NCBI GenBank assembly: GCA_963970005.1
Contig: CAXAMN010004002.1
Span: 1,579,097 to 1,643,096, forward strand
DNA length: 64,000 nt
Source: Durusdinium trenchii
Taxonomy: Eukaryota; Sar; Dinophyceae; Suessiales; Symbiodiniaceae
Direction: 5' to 3'
Shown: positions 46,030-58,839 of the stretch, in pieces
Layout of the letters: the number at the start of each line of letters is the position of its first letter
Position numbering within the stretch: position 1 is the stretch's first letter
Translations under genes and position numbers: made by a program
Notes under the pieces: model-generated
What the model saw: only the letters and a program-made list of their open reading frames with translations
Database searches by the model: none
What the model was told of the DNA's origin: nothing

Positions 46030-46594
46030 GTCAGGTCATTCCAGGTGCCCGGTCACCGCGACAAGCAGGGTTTTCCCACCATTTGTCCTGGTTTTTGGGG
46101 TATATAAGCTTTTATTTGACTGTCACGTTGAAGCAGGACATATCCAATCCCGATGCTTTAAAATGCACTCCTTGTGTTATTTTGTTACAGTCACACGGTC
46201 CCTGTGGGCCAAGGAAGATGATTGCCAAGGCGGAGGAGGAGTTCAAGAAGGGCGAAGCCTCGTTCTTCGACACGGAGGCCGTTCGAAACGCCAGGGCTGG
46301 AAGCTCTTGGAGTTCAAGCACCCCATGGCGGCCATGGCGCCCCAAGATAGGGTGTTTGGCCCGGATGATCGAATTTGGGTGTTTTTGTCAGTTCAGATCG
46401 ATTTATTTGGCCCCTTTGCTATCCCATGGTAACATTCTTTGGACACTGTGGGATCGGTCTTCACCAGGTTCTGGGCTTGGGTCTGTCCTCCTTAAGTCGC
46501 GTGTCGCTTCGCTGGGCATGCGCACAAAGTGAGCAGCGAAGACCGCAGATGGAAAACGACAAGCTTCGTTGTTGTTTTGGCCTAACTTGCGCAG

Positions 46595-46720
46595 GCGAAG
46601 AAGAAGATTTTGACAAAAGCACAGTACGACAGTGCCTTGGAGAAGCTCAAGGAGAAGGCTCAGGAGCCAAACAAGTTGTCGAAGCCGAGCCGGGAGTACA
46701 AGATGGGAGTGTGGGAGTAA
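46595..46720 (+). CDS. Terminal exon with stop
   Basis: After a TTGCGCAG acceptor, 41 codons encode AKKKILTKAQYDSALEKLKE, then KAQEPNKLSKPSREYKMGVW and a final Glu before TAA (46718-46720). The sequence is coherent, basic and helical, ends in a stop, and has no competing frame of similar quality. It could terminate a gene made of the preceding exons. The function is not recognised. Confidence 0.55.
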   Translation, partial: AKKKILTKAQYDSALEKLKEKAQEPNKLSKPSREYKMGVWE

Positions 46721-47299
46721 ATAGTACTGATTTAAGTTTAAGCTCAGGTTACACTCATTTCTTGAGCCTGAAATTGGCCTAAAGACCCCTTGTGGGCTTT
46801 GGACGCTGGGTTTCCATTCTTGTCAGCTAGTTGGCCCGTTCTCTCCCTGGAGACTCGAGAGGATTGCTGGACATTCTTGCGAGAGGATTCCCACACCGCC
46901 GCCTTTCCCCGAAAGTCCTTTGTTTTCGATGTTCCTTTCACACCACCGCCGCGGCGCGCTCTGAACACCGCTCGGTCATCCACTTACATCGAGGCCGGGA
47001 AGGTCACCAGGCATGCCACAGGAGTGGCACGGCCTCCATGTCTCTGACTGAGTTATTGACCTGATCGCAATTGGTTTCATCGTGAAACCATTCAATCAAA
47101 AACAGGAGTGGCAGCTCAGGAGTGTCTCGCAAATGGTTCGGAGCTGGTGATGTTCGAATGTCCAGTCCCATGATTGCGATATATACTTTGTTATAGATTG
47201 CCACAAGGAACCAGGGTTCCTGTAGGGCCTACGTCCTTGCAAGATCTTGCACATGTATCGAAGCCAGAGAAAGTGGGGGTCATGGCTGGCCATGTTTGT

Positions 47300-47377
47300 G
47301 CTGTTTTGGCAATGCCCTGCGGAGAATGGCCGTTGAGGAGCTTGAGAAGAAGGCCAAAGAAGAAACCAAGCATCTTG
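47300..47377 (+). CDS. Exon, charged helical peptide
   Basis: The frame RRMAVEELEKKAKEETKHL ends at a consensus GTGAGT donor (47378). It may be a first coding exon, starting at ATG 47326. Similar in style to the exons at 33-47 kb. Confidence 0.4.
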
Positions 47378-47874
47378 GTGAGTCTTAGAACATCGAGCCA
47401 GTGGATGCATGACCTTTTGGCTGGGTCTTCTTAGCTGGAATATGCAGGGCCACTGTTGCTCTCATACAATTTGGGTGTTGTGCTCTGAATGTCGGGCAAA
47501 GGTACCCTGGTACAGAGCACCCTTGAAAACGGAGCACAGGGTTTGGCTGGACAAAAGGCATAAACTACAGCCAATTGCTAGGCTTGGGTTGACTTTGTAC
47601 AACCTCCTCCCAGGGCTTTGTAGAACCTCCTCTCAGGACAGAAGAGACCAAACCTGCTGCAGAGTGACTTGGCCCATTCTCCAAACTTCGGTGTCAACGA
47701 GACAGGGGAGACGCGTTCGACGACACTGTAAGACACGTCGTCATAAGGCGGTTGGACTTCACCTGAGGAAGGTGTTTTGTCATCCCACGATCGACAGTTT
47801 AGGGTGTGTCCCATTGCCAGTCACAGTCGGTGAAACATTATCACTACAACCTTAACCATGATCAGACTCTCTTT

Positions 47875-47959
47875 CTGGAACTAACATGGAAGTGGAAAAC
47901 CACCTGTTTGTAGTGGAAAATGGTCTTCCAAGGGTTCTCCACTTCCATGTCAGTTCCAG
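47875..47959. mobile_element. Short inverted-repeat element, family C copy 3
   Basis: CTGGAACTAACATGGAAGTG opens the left arm; the right arm ends CACTTCCATGTCAGTTCCAG. 27 bp pair with two mismatches. The loop CACCTGTTTGTAGTGGAAAA is shared with the copy at 27783. Confidence 0.8.
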
Positions 47960-48060
47960 GGAGTGTAATAGTTATATACCCTTAACATGCCTTAACAATC
48001 ATCATAAGCATATTGCAATAGGAATCATAGGAATTATTACGTATATATAACAATAAAGTT

Positions 48061-48119
48061 CCTCCTCCTCCTCCTCGTCCTCATCCTCATCATCATCCTC
48101 GTCGTCATCATCATCCTCG

Positions 48120-48166
<47 letters not shown>

Positions 48167-48176
48167 NNNNNNNNNN

Positions 48177-48225
<49 letters not shown>

Positions 48226-48250
48226 CATCCTCATCCTCATCCTCATCCAC
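48061..48250. repeat. (TCA)n/(TCC)n repeat with assembly gap
   Basis: About 180 bp of TCA units with TCC interruptions, containing a 10-N gap at 48167-48176. Poly-Asp/Glu and poly-Met frames over it are artefacts. The true repeat number is unknown. Confidence 0.95.
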
Positions 48251-48468
48251 CGTTACTATATAGTATGTGCGATGTGCCCAACCTTGGTCAAACTGTGTGG
48301 TTTGGAAACACCGACTTGAGCGACTTGAAGTCGCTGCGACCGCCCGTTTTTGCTGCGGTGCCCGGTCTACAGATCCTGGAGGACCCCCCGGTGGAGGAGC
48401 CACATTTGCTCTAAACACAGTCTTTGGACGTTGATCATACTAATAGAGAACGTGGCTTATATAATCAA

Positions 48469-48583
48469 TCCCTAGGGATCCGTTTTCGTACCGAACCTCA
48501 GGTACGGTGAGAAGGGAGACTATTGTAGGCGCCAGGAGGGCCCAGTCGTACCTCCTGAGGTTTGGTATGTGGATCCGTGGGGA
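48469..48583. mobile_element. Short inverted-repeat element, family B copy 3
   Basis: Starts TCCCTAGGGATCCGTTTTCG and ends ATGTGGATCCGTGGGGA. The loop TATTGTAGGCGCCAGGAGGG is identical in the copy at 39099. The right-arm ACCTCCTGAGG pairs with the left-arm CCTCAGGTACG region. Confidence 0.8.
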
Positions 48584-48589
48584 ATGAAC

Positions 48590-51500
48590 TGTGTTGAATT
48601 CATTTGTTGTTTCTAATCCCATGCTTCCCGTTCCAGGCTGGTATCAGACTAGCAGCCTAGCAACAAGTGATTAACTTGGGTCATGATAAGCATGGGCAAA
48701 GCTATATGCCATAGTTCAAGGTGTGAGCCACAGTACCGCAATCCATATGCCCCACTTTGGACACGCAGACGTTTCACCCGCGGAGTGTTGCGCCAATTGA
48801 AGGCCTAAGCCCGAGGAGAAGAAGGGAGCAGCGGAAACAGCGCCAGAGGGTGTACCTGAGGGTCTGGTGCGCAAGCCTAGCTGTTGAGCTGCAGCGTTGC
48901 ACTACGCAGTTTCACGCCGATGTTGCAACATGGCGCCCGGCGCAATGTTGCACGAGCCAAAATCAGCGTTTGGAGCGTCGGGTGTGCGATGTGGGTAGCT
49001 GGCCATGTCAATCTCAACGAAGATCAGAACATGTTGAACGTGATGACAGCTCAGACCTCTCCCCTAAGGGGATACGAATTCGGAAGTTGGAGATAGTTGG
49101 AGGTAGTCATTGAGAAACTGGTGTTTAAACTATAAAGGTTGAAAGGGTGCCGCAGAACCAGCAGTTCACCCATCAGCTTAGGATTGCAGGCCCAATGAGT
49201 CCAATGATAGGTTGACACTCAAACCTCAAACCATGCCTGATCGGAGGGAGTACAAGACTTGCCTGATCGCTCAACCCAAGCGGCGATTCTCCGTGTGCCA
49301 CAAATGTGGCCTTTTGGTGGTCTTTGCAGTACCGTTTTGACCGACGTCAAGGTGTGCTGCCGACGGCAAGTTTGCGCTCCGTGAAAAGGTTGCGGCACAT
49401 GGGAAACCCGGATGTGGTAGGTCACTACGTTGAACGAGACACGTGAAAGCCCCTTTGATCGGAGACCCCACTAAGACATGAACACCGCTTTGCAGCGGGG
49501 GTCATCAGACACTGATTACTGGACTTTGCCTTGCACTAGGAGCTGTTTCAAACTGCTAAGTTTAATAAGCAATACCAGCATGGCTGTCATCCAGCCAAAC
49601 GATTCTCTTCATGGTTTCCCTGGGCCCATCTCCTTCAGAAATGCTTCAGATTTGCCCGGTTGCTCCTGGAAAAAGGACAGACAAGACATGAGTCTCCAAC
49701 CCGCCCCCCCCAAAAAAGAAAACCGAAGAATTCAGAGGTCAAATGCTCAGTGGCCTGACCAATGACACTAGATCTATGGATTCATATGTATCGACTTATA
49801 TTATGTGTTGTCTTTTCATGTTGTTCTACCACCCGCTTTCTTCTTTGCCCCGCTCCAGGGCCTCCAGCGGCCTCCCGCCATCCGGTCCCCCATGGGCTCC
49901 GAGGTGTGAAAGCTCGACGCCCTTCGTGGCGATGCGATGGTACTTGGACAAGGCAGGCATGAAGACTGGCCACTTGGCTCAAACAGAGCGCCGTCGCCTT
50001 TGCTTAAGGCCGAGGGAAGGGCGGGTGAGCAGGTAGAATGGTGGAATTTCTGGATAGAATGAAGTCCCGGAGACAGAGCAGGGAAGGGTAATCTCTTGGA
50101 GAAGGCGATGAGCACAGAAAAACATAGAGAGATCCATGAGAAGAAAGAGACGAAGCTGGGCTGATACTAGGTCCGGACCATACCGATGATTGAACAGTTT
50201 CAATTGAATGTGTTGGGTCTATGGATGTCGACATGGCTTTTCATGTGCTTCTGAGCCGATGAGCCCCAGTCCGGTGTCTTGGACGGTGGTGGGATGAGGG
50301 AGCCCATGGCATGGTTCGTTGCGGAGCACCATCCAGCACCGACGGCCAACAGGTCACCAATTGAAACCTGTTAGGGCCTAACAACCCTCCAAAGGAGACC
50401 TGTTGGAAGGTGCTGGATGTTGAAGGTCTACAATAATAAGAGTCCCACAGCCACACAGCATTGTCCTTTTCGTCCTTTTCGCTGTACATGCCGCCGGGGT
50501 TGCACACGGAAAAACACCGACGTTGGAGTGTGGTACAGACCGCTTGCGTGGACCATGAACACTGAGGCAAGGTGTACCTGGCCAATGGAGCACGAGACCT
50601 CAGCGGGACACTCTTTGGACCGGCGATGTCAAGAACGGGGAGAACTTGGGAGATCGTTCAAGCGTTGCCTGACTTGACCCGGTTCAAGGTGGCATTGTCT
50701 TGCTGAAAGCCATCATGGAAGCGGACCATGGCCACTGAAAACGACCGCATGGTCGGGAAAAACACACAACATATAAAAAAATCTCCCGTTTGTGGTGTAA
50801 TTGGAGGAGATAGGCAGATCATGTTCCTCAACATCTTCACAAAAGGCCCCCGGAAGACACCACCCCACGGCACCACCACTTCGCCACCGGTCCGCCGGGA
50901 TGATGCGGACCCCGGTCCGGGATCTGACCCCTTGGGATAGCAGTGGCCAGCGCTTGAGTCAGTGGCCGGGTACCAGCGGACGGACCTTCAATCCCACGAC
51001 CTGGCCGACCTGTTTGGGACTGCCGGACGGCCGAGTTACACGGCCGGGCCAGGGGTGGTGCCAGGGGGGTCTGGCTTGATCGGCAGTCCTATGGCACTCA
51101 ATCAGGGATGTGGCCAAATGTTGTTCCACATTTCCACAAATAGTTTCAAGTTGTATCAACTGGTGACTTAGTGTGACTGGCAGCTGGATGTGTTTAACAT
51201 TGCTTCCCAAACATTGGGTCCGGTCCGAAGCAACCGTCGCCGCCGCACCCGTGGGTGCCACCGGGCCCCAGATGTTGATGATGATCTCCTTCTTCATCTT
51301 TCGAGTTTGGGCCTAAGACGACGGATCTCTGGAGCGAGCTGAGCGGGAAGCCGGTTTGAGCGATAGTGGTTTTGTGCGGGGTACTGGAGACAGACACACA
51401 AATAAACACACGTCACATCAATAAGCAATACAGTGTGATGACCTTTTGGACAAACCAGTTTTAAAAGAAGCTGTAGCGATGTTTGACATACCACAGGCAT

Positions 51501-52085
51501 CCAACCATCATTGATTTAAAGCCTTTGCCGAACAACCATTGGGGTTTTACAGAACAGGGTCAACGGAACTCAGTGGAAGGCCAGGGTCCAAAATCAGAGG
51601 ATTTTGAAAGACTGTTCAGTTAAACGTGTTGGAAGATGTTTTTTAAGTGTTGGTGTCCAAGATGTGCAAGAATGACCGGGAAAGAATGCCGTTCAGAGTA
51701 GGGAGACATTGGAGATCTCAGTATCAGAGACTTCGTTCGTCTTTTTGGGAGTGGTGTTGACACGTCCACTTCCATCCAAACGCAGCGGACTCTCCATGGT
51801 GACTGTAGCTACCTGCGGATTGCTAGCTAGCTTAGCTCCCCATGTGGGTGTGGATCCATCACACCGTCACCGTGCCAGTCACCGTGCTATATCGTTCCTT
51901 TGCGCTAATGACCACGCCATTGGTGGGGTGTTGTCTTTCTCCTAAGTGGAGTGAAACTGGTGGCCAGACTCCGCGTTCTTCACACGGAGAACCAGGAATG
52001 GGCACATGGTCAGAATTGGTCTGAGCATCAGAAACACACGGCTCCACGATCTTTTGGGTCTCCAAACGAAAGGAACCACGTCTCC
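48590..52085. other. No gene supported; scattered open frames
   Basis: About 3.5 kb. Frames near 49850-50036 (WYLDKAGMKTGHLAQ) and 51709-51900 (FVFLGVVLTRPLPSK) are weakly protein-like but lack borders. A hairpin pair, CAACAGGT to ACCTGTTG, lies at 50347-50407 and resembles one at 55575-55644. Confidence 0.4.
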
Positions 52086-52089
52086 GGCG

Positions 52090-52240
52090 TTCTTCTCTTC
52101 GCACCGGCGACCCCCTCTTTCACGACGGTCAGGTGTGCCTGTACACCTACATGGCGGTCGTCATCTATCGCAGCTCAGAAGGGTCCGGCAGCCCGGAGAC
52201 AACTAAGATAACATGGAAGGCCTGGAAGGGCAATAAAATC
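52090..52240 (+). CDS. Exon
   Basis: The frame GDPLFHDGQVCLYTYMAVVI then YRSSEGSGSPETTKITWKAW is markedly protein-like, unlike the other frames. It reads to a TAA near 52280 if not spliced. A CAG at 52136 or an upstream AG could be the acceptor. Unrecognised; the alternation of aromatic and small residues suggests a beta-rich fold. Confidence 0.4.
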
Positions 52241-52244
52241 CTAC

Positions 52245-55200
52245 AATTACCTCTATTTTGGACCATGAACCACTCAAAATAAGTCTTTTCATGTCTTTTC
52301 CTATCAAAACAGAGGTCAAATGGGTACTAGGAACAATTGCGCCAGCATAGACCCCAGATAACACAACATATTCGCGATGTCTATGCACGCTGCCATAGAC
52401 AATTAGAAAGGGCACAGCCTCCACCCAGCAACACACTGCCAGCAACACCCTTGGCAGCACCACCCGGCAGCGGCTCCTGAACCCTTGTTAGGCAGCTTAG
52501 ACAGATGTTTCATGTTTATGCATGTTTTAATTGTTTTTCTTCAGACGCCATAAGATACATAATGATAAATCAATGATCTACCTGCAGGGTTTCTTTTCCT
52601 GTCATTCGTGCACATCTTGCTCATGGTGTTCCCTGAGGTGATACTGGCAGTCCAGACCAGGTTGGATCCTATTGAAAAGCCTATGCTTAATGTCAAGCCC
52701 AACCCGATTTCGGGCATCCTCAAATAAGCAGACCTCCCTGCGCTGGCAGAACCAATGCGAAGCGGACCCTGAAGACCCATCTCACTACCACCTGATCTTC
52801 CATCATGGTGGTTTCTTCAAAACCTCAAACCATCATGAGGCTCTTTACGATCCCAGTGCTGAATCGTATCCTTTTCCTTTCGGGCTACTTCGGCGGAGTG
52901 CGGGTCTCCCAGCCGGGTTCCCTTTTCGTGCGCGTGGCGTTCGGGTGTGGCGGCCAGGGGTTTTCTATGGAGCCAAAAGCGAAACCGGACCCTGTTCCGA
53001 AGCAAAACCTGGTTGTGCTTAGGGTGATGAACATTCCCCAGGCCTATGGAGTGAATCCCCTTTTCGGGGGAATATTCGGAAGATGTGTTATTTTTCCCCA
53101 GTTCCTTCTAGCAAATCCAGGAAAAAACAAGAAGAATGACATGGACATGAGAACAAATAGGCTCCGCTTTTCGGTGGATTTTTTGGGGGTGGTGTTTGTT
53201 TTTTGCTTTTGATTATTTTTGTGTTTGACGGCAGATATCCATATGATTAACCCCTTGGAGGCCTGCAGTTTGATACCACTACTCTGCTGCTTTTTCAGAT
53301 CCTCCCTGCTCGGGATATGTTGAGCCCGTCGGCAGGGTACAGGCGTGCAGCTGGTCTTTTGCAAGATGTGGCTTTCCGTGGGTCGCTCTGAGGGTTCAGA
53401 AAGGTATATAGATGGCCTCATGTGGAGTGTGCATTATTTAAGACATAGGGAGATCTCCCAAAAGACCCCCTGGAAACCCATGGAAACCCATTAATTGGTT
53501 GGGGACCTCTCGATTGAGATGCACACCCATGTTTCGGCTGGTTGTCAATGTTGAGATCCGTTTTCACGAATCTTTGGATTTGTATGGCCCGTACGAGGCC
53601 ACCAAAAAACGCTCTCAGAGGATGGGTGGAGAAAGCTGTTTGTGATGTTCTACCAGATCATTGTGGTGTGTTTCGGGGATTCTCAATAAAAAAGCCAGGA
53701 GCCCACTACGTCACGTTTGACTTTCAGTGGGATGTCCATTGATGTGGTGTGCCCTTTCCACTAACTAGTACAGATATGAAGAAGGCATTACCAGGCATTA
53801 TTTACTTGATTGATCTATCCACCATGCAGCCAGCCACTGCCACTGCCACATGCCACTAAGGCAGGCTTGCAGTACTTCTGGTTCGCCAAGATCCTCCGGG
53901 GGGCGTGCGGTGGCTCAAGCACTTTCACAGGGACCAGATGTTGTTCCAGGGTGTTCGTCCAAATGTGCTTTAGTGACCTCGAGCGAAAGGTTAGTAGGCC
54001 TTGCACGTTCGTACGGTGGTGATGGGCGAAGCCCAATTGATATAAAATCAAGATTCTGTGGGAGATGAATGTAGTGCTGCACACTATTGTGTGAATTATG
54101 CATCTCATTTTTCCTAGGCCTATGTATCTGAAGGGCAGTCATAGTCGTTTAGCCGCAGCCCATCCCACCGCTTGCGCTTCGGAAGGGAACTGGTCTTTGC
54201 TTGTGGATAGACTTGGATCCTTTGCTCGCCCCCAAAAATCAAACTGAGTTTTACTGGGGTGGTGCAAAAAATAGTCTTTGGACTTCAAGGGTGTACATAT
54301 TAATGTGCACAGGACATAAATTCGTTTGGGGGACTTGTGTGACTGCAGGACGTGGCGCAAGAAGAGCAGGTCACGTCACAAAGAGTGTGCTTTCTAAGTG
54401 GATGGGCTATGAGTCAATGAGAGAATCCCAGGGCCCATCCCCGGCCATCGATGATTTCAGTGACAATAGATCACTCTCCAGAAACCAGTGATGGAGTTGA
54501 TTGGGATTTGTTCCTCGTAAAGGCTCCCCCAACGGAGGGTTTTCTTCGACCCTGGAAGGATCAATGGCAGAAACATCTTCACAATTCTACTTCAATCATT
54601 GTTGGCTTTCAAACCAAAGAACCCCACCAACTCCACCAACTTAGCACACCAAGTGGTTTCCACTGCCCCCAAACCACCAGAACTGAAGAACTCTCACATC
54701 GGATGGCTTTTGACTGAGGTACAAAACCTTGATCGGTCGCTTGGTGCGAAGTGACGCGACGAGACGGGCTCGACAACTGCATGGGTTTGGGGCGGTCCCA
54801 GCAAGGACTGCTGTGACGAACATCGAAACAGGTTCGTTTCGTGACAACGTCAGTTCTCCCAAAGGGTGTTCCAAGCACCTGCATGCTGGGATGTGTTTGA
54901 TATAGGCTTGAGTCGGGATTTTTGCAAGTAGAACATGAACAGACATGGGTTGCTCTTGAGAAACCTTGACCTTCTAAGATCGTCGAACCGTCCAAACACG
55001 TCGGTCACAGCGTGGTGTTTGTGCCATGTGCCCTGCGCTGCGTTCCTCACCCAGGCGGACCGAGCCGACCAACGGAGAAGCTCTTGAAGTCGGACACTGT
55101 GGCTGAGCCCGAGGCGAGCCCAGGGCGCTCACAGAGTGCAGGAGGTGATCATGCTTCATATTGAATATCGCATAGTGTTATATTTATATAGTTATTTACA

Positions 55201-55570
55201 GTAGACTTTTTGTTGATGATTTCATCTCTATAAAGAAGGTGTTTTCATGATTGGTGCTATTAACATAACAGATTGTCATTGGTAGATGTTGATAGAATGT
55301 TATAACAGAATTGGTGTTTGAAATCACTTCAGTTCCATGGTTTGAGCAAGGTCGACCTATTTGGTGATGGGCATTCATAAGCCCGAGATGCTCAGACATA
55401 TGGCTAGATCAGAGATGGAAGGATGGTTCATTGTATAGGAAGATGCTCCGCGTCTTCCATATTCCAGTGTGGCAATGTGTGTCAAACGCTAAACCCAGGG
55501 GTTGGAGTTTTGTTCAAGTGTTGAAGAGAATGGTGTAGGTGGATATTGAATAAACGGTCCTAATATGTAC
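52245..55570. other. No gene supported
   Basis: About 3.3 kb with short frames only. One at 52805-53212 (RILFLSGYFGGVRVSQPG) is hydrophobic and might be an exon, but has no clear acceptor. Nothing else is convincing. Confidence 0.4.
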
Positions 55571-55574
55571 CAGG

Positions 55575-55644
55575 ACCCTCCAACAGGTCTCCTTTGGTGG
55601 CTTTTGCAGACTTCAAAGTCGCAGGTGGTGACCTGTTGGAGGGT
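55575..55644. repeat. Hairpin element related to 50347-50407
   Basis: ACCCTCCAACAGGTCTCC pairs with GGTGACCTGTTGGAGGGT across a 34-base loop. The 50347 copy shares the GGAGACCTGTTGG arm. Confidence 0.7.
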
Positions 55645-56200
55645 GTTTGTTTGTTTTTGTTCACTAGATTGTTTTTTTCTTGAATGCATCTATAGAAATG
55701 ATATGTAATGATGAGAGAATGGTCTATGGGGGAGCCAGCCTGGCCACACCTTTGGGTTGCTGAGGCATCCTCGCCGCCGAAGGAGCTTCGGCCAGGCACG
55801 GTGAGAAAAGCCGGAAGTGAAGGATCCAACATCCCCATCACCATCCGAAGTACCCTCTGACGAACACATCACATGGAAGTGGATGGCATGGTCCCTTGCA
55901 AGACTACTTTCCTCTACAGACTTGCATGTATACCACTTGCATGTTAGTGAGTCGGAGTGTACATCCTCGGAAGACTTGGAGAAAGACCTTCCGAAAGCAC
56001 CCCAGTCCCAGTCGAATCGAAACGGTTCGGTAGCAACAGAGCCCTTCCCGGGATGCGTTTGTCAACAGAGTGGTTGAAGAACCCCATCCCAAAGACTATC
56101 TCATATCCTATAAGGTCACTGAACCTCTTGGTGTGCATTGAACATATCGACACTCCACCATGCTAGCGGCTTAGGTCACAGATAGAGAAGGTCAACCAAA

Positions 56201-56312
56201 ATGCCTGAAACTCCATGGGACTGCCATATATGCCAATGAATTCGACCTCTGAAACCACCATAGACCCCCCAACGACCCGGTAACTATGGCAGTCCCATGG
56301 AGTTTCAGGCAT
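56201..56312. mobile_element. Short inverted-repeat element, family A copy 3, perfect 28-bp arms
   Basis: Positions 56201-56228 and 56285-56312 are exact reverse complements over 28 bases (left arm starts ATGCCTGAAACTCCATGGGA). The 56-base loop differs from other family A copies. Perfect arms indicate a young insertion. Confidence 0.9.
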
Positions 56313-56389
56313 TTTTCACCCCCCTCGACTCGTCGACCCCTTTGACAAACCAACAAGATATCTATCTCTTGGTGGGGTGTTACACCCTG

Positions 56390-56476
56390 GAAGACTAACA
56401 TGGAACCTGACAACCCCTGGTTGGTAGAGAAAAATAGTCTTCCATGGGACCATTGTCAGGGTCTATGTTAGTCTTC
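56390..56476. mobile_element. Short inverted-repeat element, family C copy 4
   Basis: GAAGACTAACATGGAACCTG opens the left arm, CAGGGTCTATGTTAGTCTTC closes the right one (24 bp, two mismatches). The loop AACCCCTGGTTGGTAGAGAA matches the family pattern. Confidence 0.8.
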
Positions 56477-57237
56477 GGGAGTGTTCTCCGTATTCACGTT
56501 CTCAATTCTTTCTTCGGCAAGCATGGAAACGCACAAACATACACTCGACCTTCTTCTTTTGGAGAAAGTGGGCTTGCTAGACTCGACTTTTAACGTCTAT
56601 ACCTGGGGCGTTACATTTATTTGGTGAGTCATGTGAGTCCTTGCAGTTAGGTGTTTTTTTCCTTGTGCTACCTTCTACTGGCCGACCCCAGATGCGAAAG
56701 CCTTTTCCTGATTGGCGGTTCCCTGGAACGGTGAGCTTAGTGATCTGAAGTGATGGAACGACGGTCGGCCACAGCAGATCAGTTTGCACCATGACACCGG
56801 ACGACGGACCTTATGAGAACCCTCAGGGCCGCCTACCCCAGGGACCCTGAGCCGCCCAGCGCAGCCATTTCCCGAAAAGGGGTGGGTCCGACCGGCCCCT
56901 CATGGCGCGGGTGAAGCCCAAGAGCAAAGCATCTCTACGCAGCTTGGCCCGGCAGATTGGGTGTATGTTGGGAGCCCTGTGCTTTCTGGGCAACTGAATT
57001 TGACATGGATCGTAGATCTTCACATATTCTAAGCATATAGTAATAGGAATCATCAACCAGAGAGAGGGAGAGATAGATGCCAGCAGGGGTTTGCTTTGTC
57101 ATCATTGGGTTCTGGTGATTTCACAGGCCAATTGACTCAGCATCTCCAAAGAGGCCTGTGTTCCACAAGCCCTGGACGCTTGGCCGTGGAGGTCTTCTTC
57201 AGTCCCTCGAAACCCTTTGGTCATTTAAGACATTCAC

Positions 57238-57330
57238 TCCCTAGGGCTCCAGCCATATCCTCAGAAGGTGGTTAGACCCTCCAAACCCACCCCAACCACC
57301 TTCTCAGGAGGTGGTTGGAGCCCTAGGGAC
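57238..57330. mobile_element. Short inverted-repeat element, family B copy 4
   Basis: TCCCTAGGGCTCCAGCCATA begins the left arm, and TGGTTGGAGCCCTAGGGA ends the right. The arms include TCAGAAGGTGGTT and AACCACCTTCTCAGGA. Shares the CCTAGGG ends and CCTCCAA centre of the family. Confidence 0.75.
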
Positions 57331-58691
57331 TGAAGTCCTAGTAGAACAGACTAGACAAGGCATACCTTTCCCCACCGGTCCCAGACAAGATGTAAGACAT
57401 GTAAGGCCCAGGCGCCCAGTGCCCGAAGTAAGTTGCTGGAGAATGGGATGAAGAAGACAGCTACTTACTTTATATAGTCAACAGGTGTGCACTATGTTTG
57501 GCTATCTTGGGAATTTGTAATTTACATAGGGTTTGCATGGGCTGTCCACTAAATTAGTATTCCAAAGCGGGGTGAGTTGGCTGGAATAACTTTTTTGGAC
57601 TGATTTTAACTGAAGAACATATGCATGTACTTGCCTAGGGGGAGCTTTTAAGGGGGAGGGGAAAGGGGGGCATGGACAATATTTCAGAACAATTGTTCAT
57701 AGTAGATCACGTTGCTCAATCCTAGAATGAAAGAAACAAGAAACAAGAAGGTTGGAGGACAATACCGTCTCCAAAAAAGGGTCAAGTGCAAGAGGTTCTT
57801 TGACAATGGATAACGTTGCTTGCTCAATTCGAGTTTGTTTTTGTTGGACAAGAGAAAAGCAACCTTGGACATAACAAAAGAACAAGGTGAAGAGTTGGAG
57901 AGCACCGCCATCCCCAAAGAATGACCCAGGAACAGATTCTAAGTGCTTCCATGTTGTTCCATGAGCTTTGGGTGGTCATTGTTGCTTTTGGGTCTTCAGA
58001 CCCATCGGGTTTTGTTCTTTTTGGCTTGCTCTTTTTCGTTTGGGTTATTTGCAAGTCTGCATGTCTTCCTGAGGATGGTGTTTCTGTAGAATGTTTCCAG
58101 GGTGTGTGAGATGTGAAAGGTGCGGCAAGCTTAACTTTGTGGTCGCTTTTCTGTTCCTTTCTTTGGCTTGCTCTTTTTCATTCCCTCTCCTGCAAATCTA
58201 TCTAAGAATGGCGTTTCGACAGGATGTTTCCATCGGTATGTGAGATGTCAACAATTCTTGGAACTTTTTTCTGGCCATTTTTTGCTATGCCTTGCCTTAG
58301 AAACGCGGCAAACCTGGGGTCTTCTGACAGAGCTCCCTGAACAAAAGAACTGTGCCATACTATCATAATGTGTCGTATTTTGTTGATACATCAAAAGAAA
58401 AATGATTCCACTAATTGAGACATGTCAGGAGTATAGGCACGTGGTCCCCTAGCCCAGGCATAGGCAAAGGAACAGGCCATCTCAAAACTTGATGTCTACC
58501 CGAATTATTGTGAAATATGTATGCGGTTTGAATTGTTCTGGAATGTGTAGACTCAGACGGGTCATAACTTTTTTTTCCGATTCATGTTTAATTCCCCACC
58601 CGGAATCATGATGAATCGAAACCGCCCGGGAGGAAATACCTTCCATATCATGGCACGGCCCATGCATCCCAAAATGCTCCACATCTCTTGA

Positions 58692-58785
58692 CCCAAACAC
58701 TCCATGGGACTGCCATATATGCTTACATTGGGGTGGTTTTGGGGGTCAATTGATCGGCATATATGGCATACATGGAGTGTCTGGG
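58692..58785. mobile_element. Short inverted-repeat element, family A copy 4
   Basis: CCCAAACACTCCATGGGACT starts the left arm; GGCATACATGGAGTGTCTGGG ends the right one with a small deletion. The loop TTACATTGGGGTGG equals the reverse complement of the copy 1 loop, so this copy is inverted relative to it. Confidence 0.85.
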
Positions 58786-58839
58786 TGATGGTCTTCCCCC
58801 ATGGGTGACTCCACTGCGCAAATCGGCGTCCATCATGGC

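Noticed and set aside
48002..48418. Poly-Asp/Glu and poly-Met minus-strand frames
   Set aside because: Translated TCA/TCC microsatellite containing an assembly gap.
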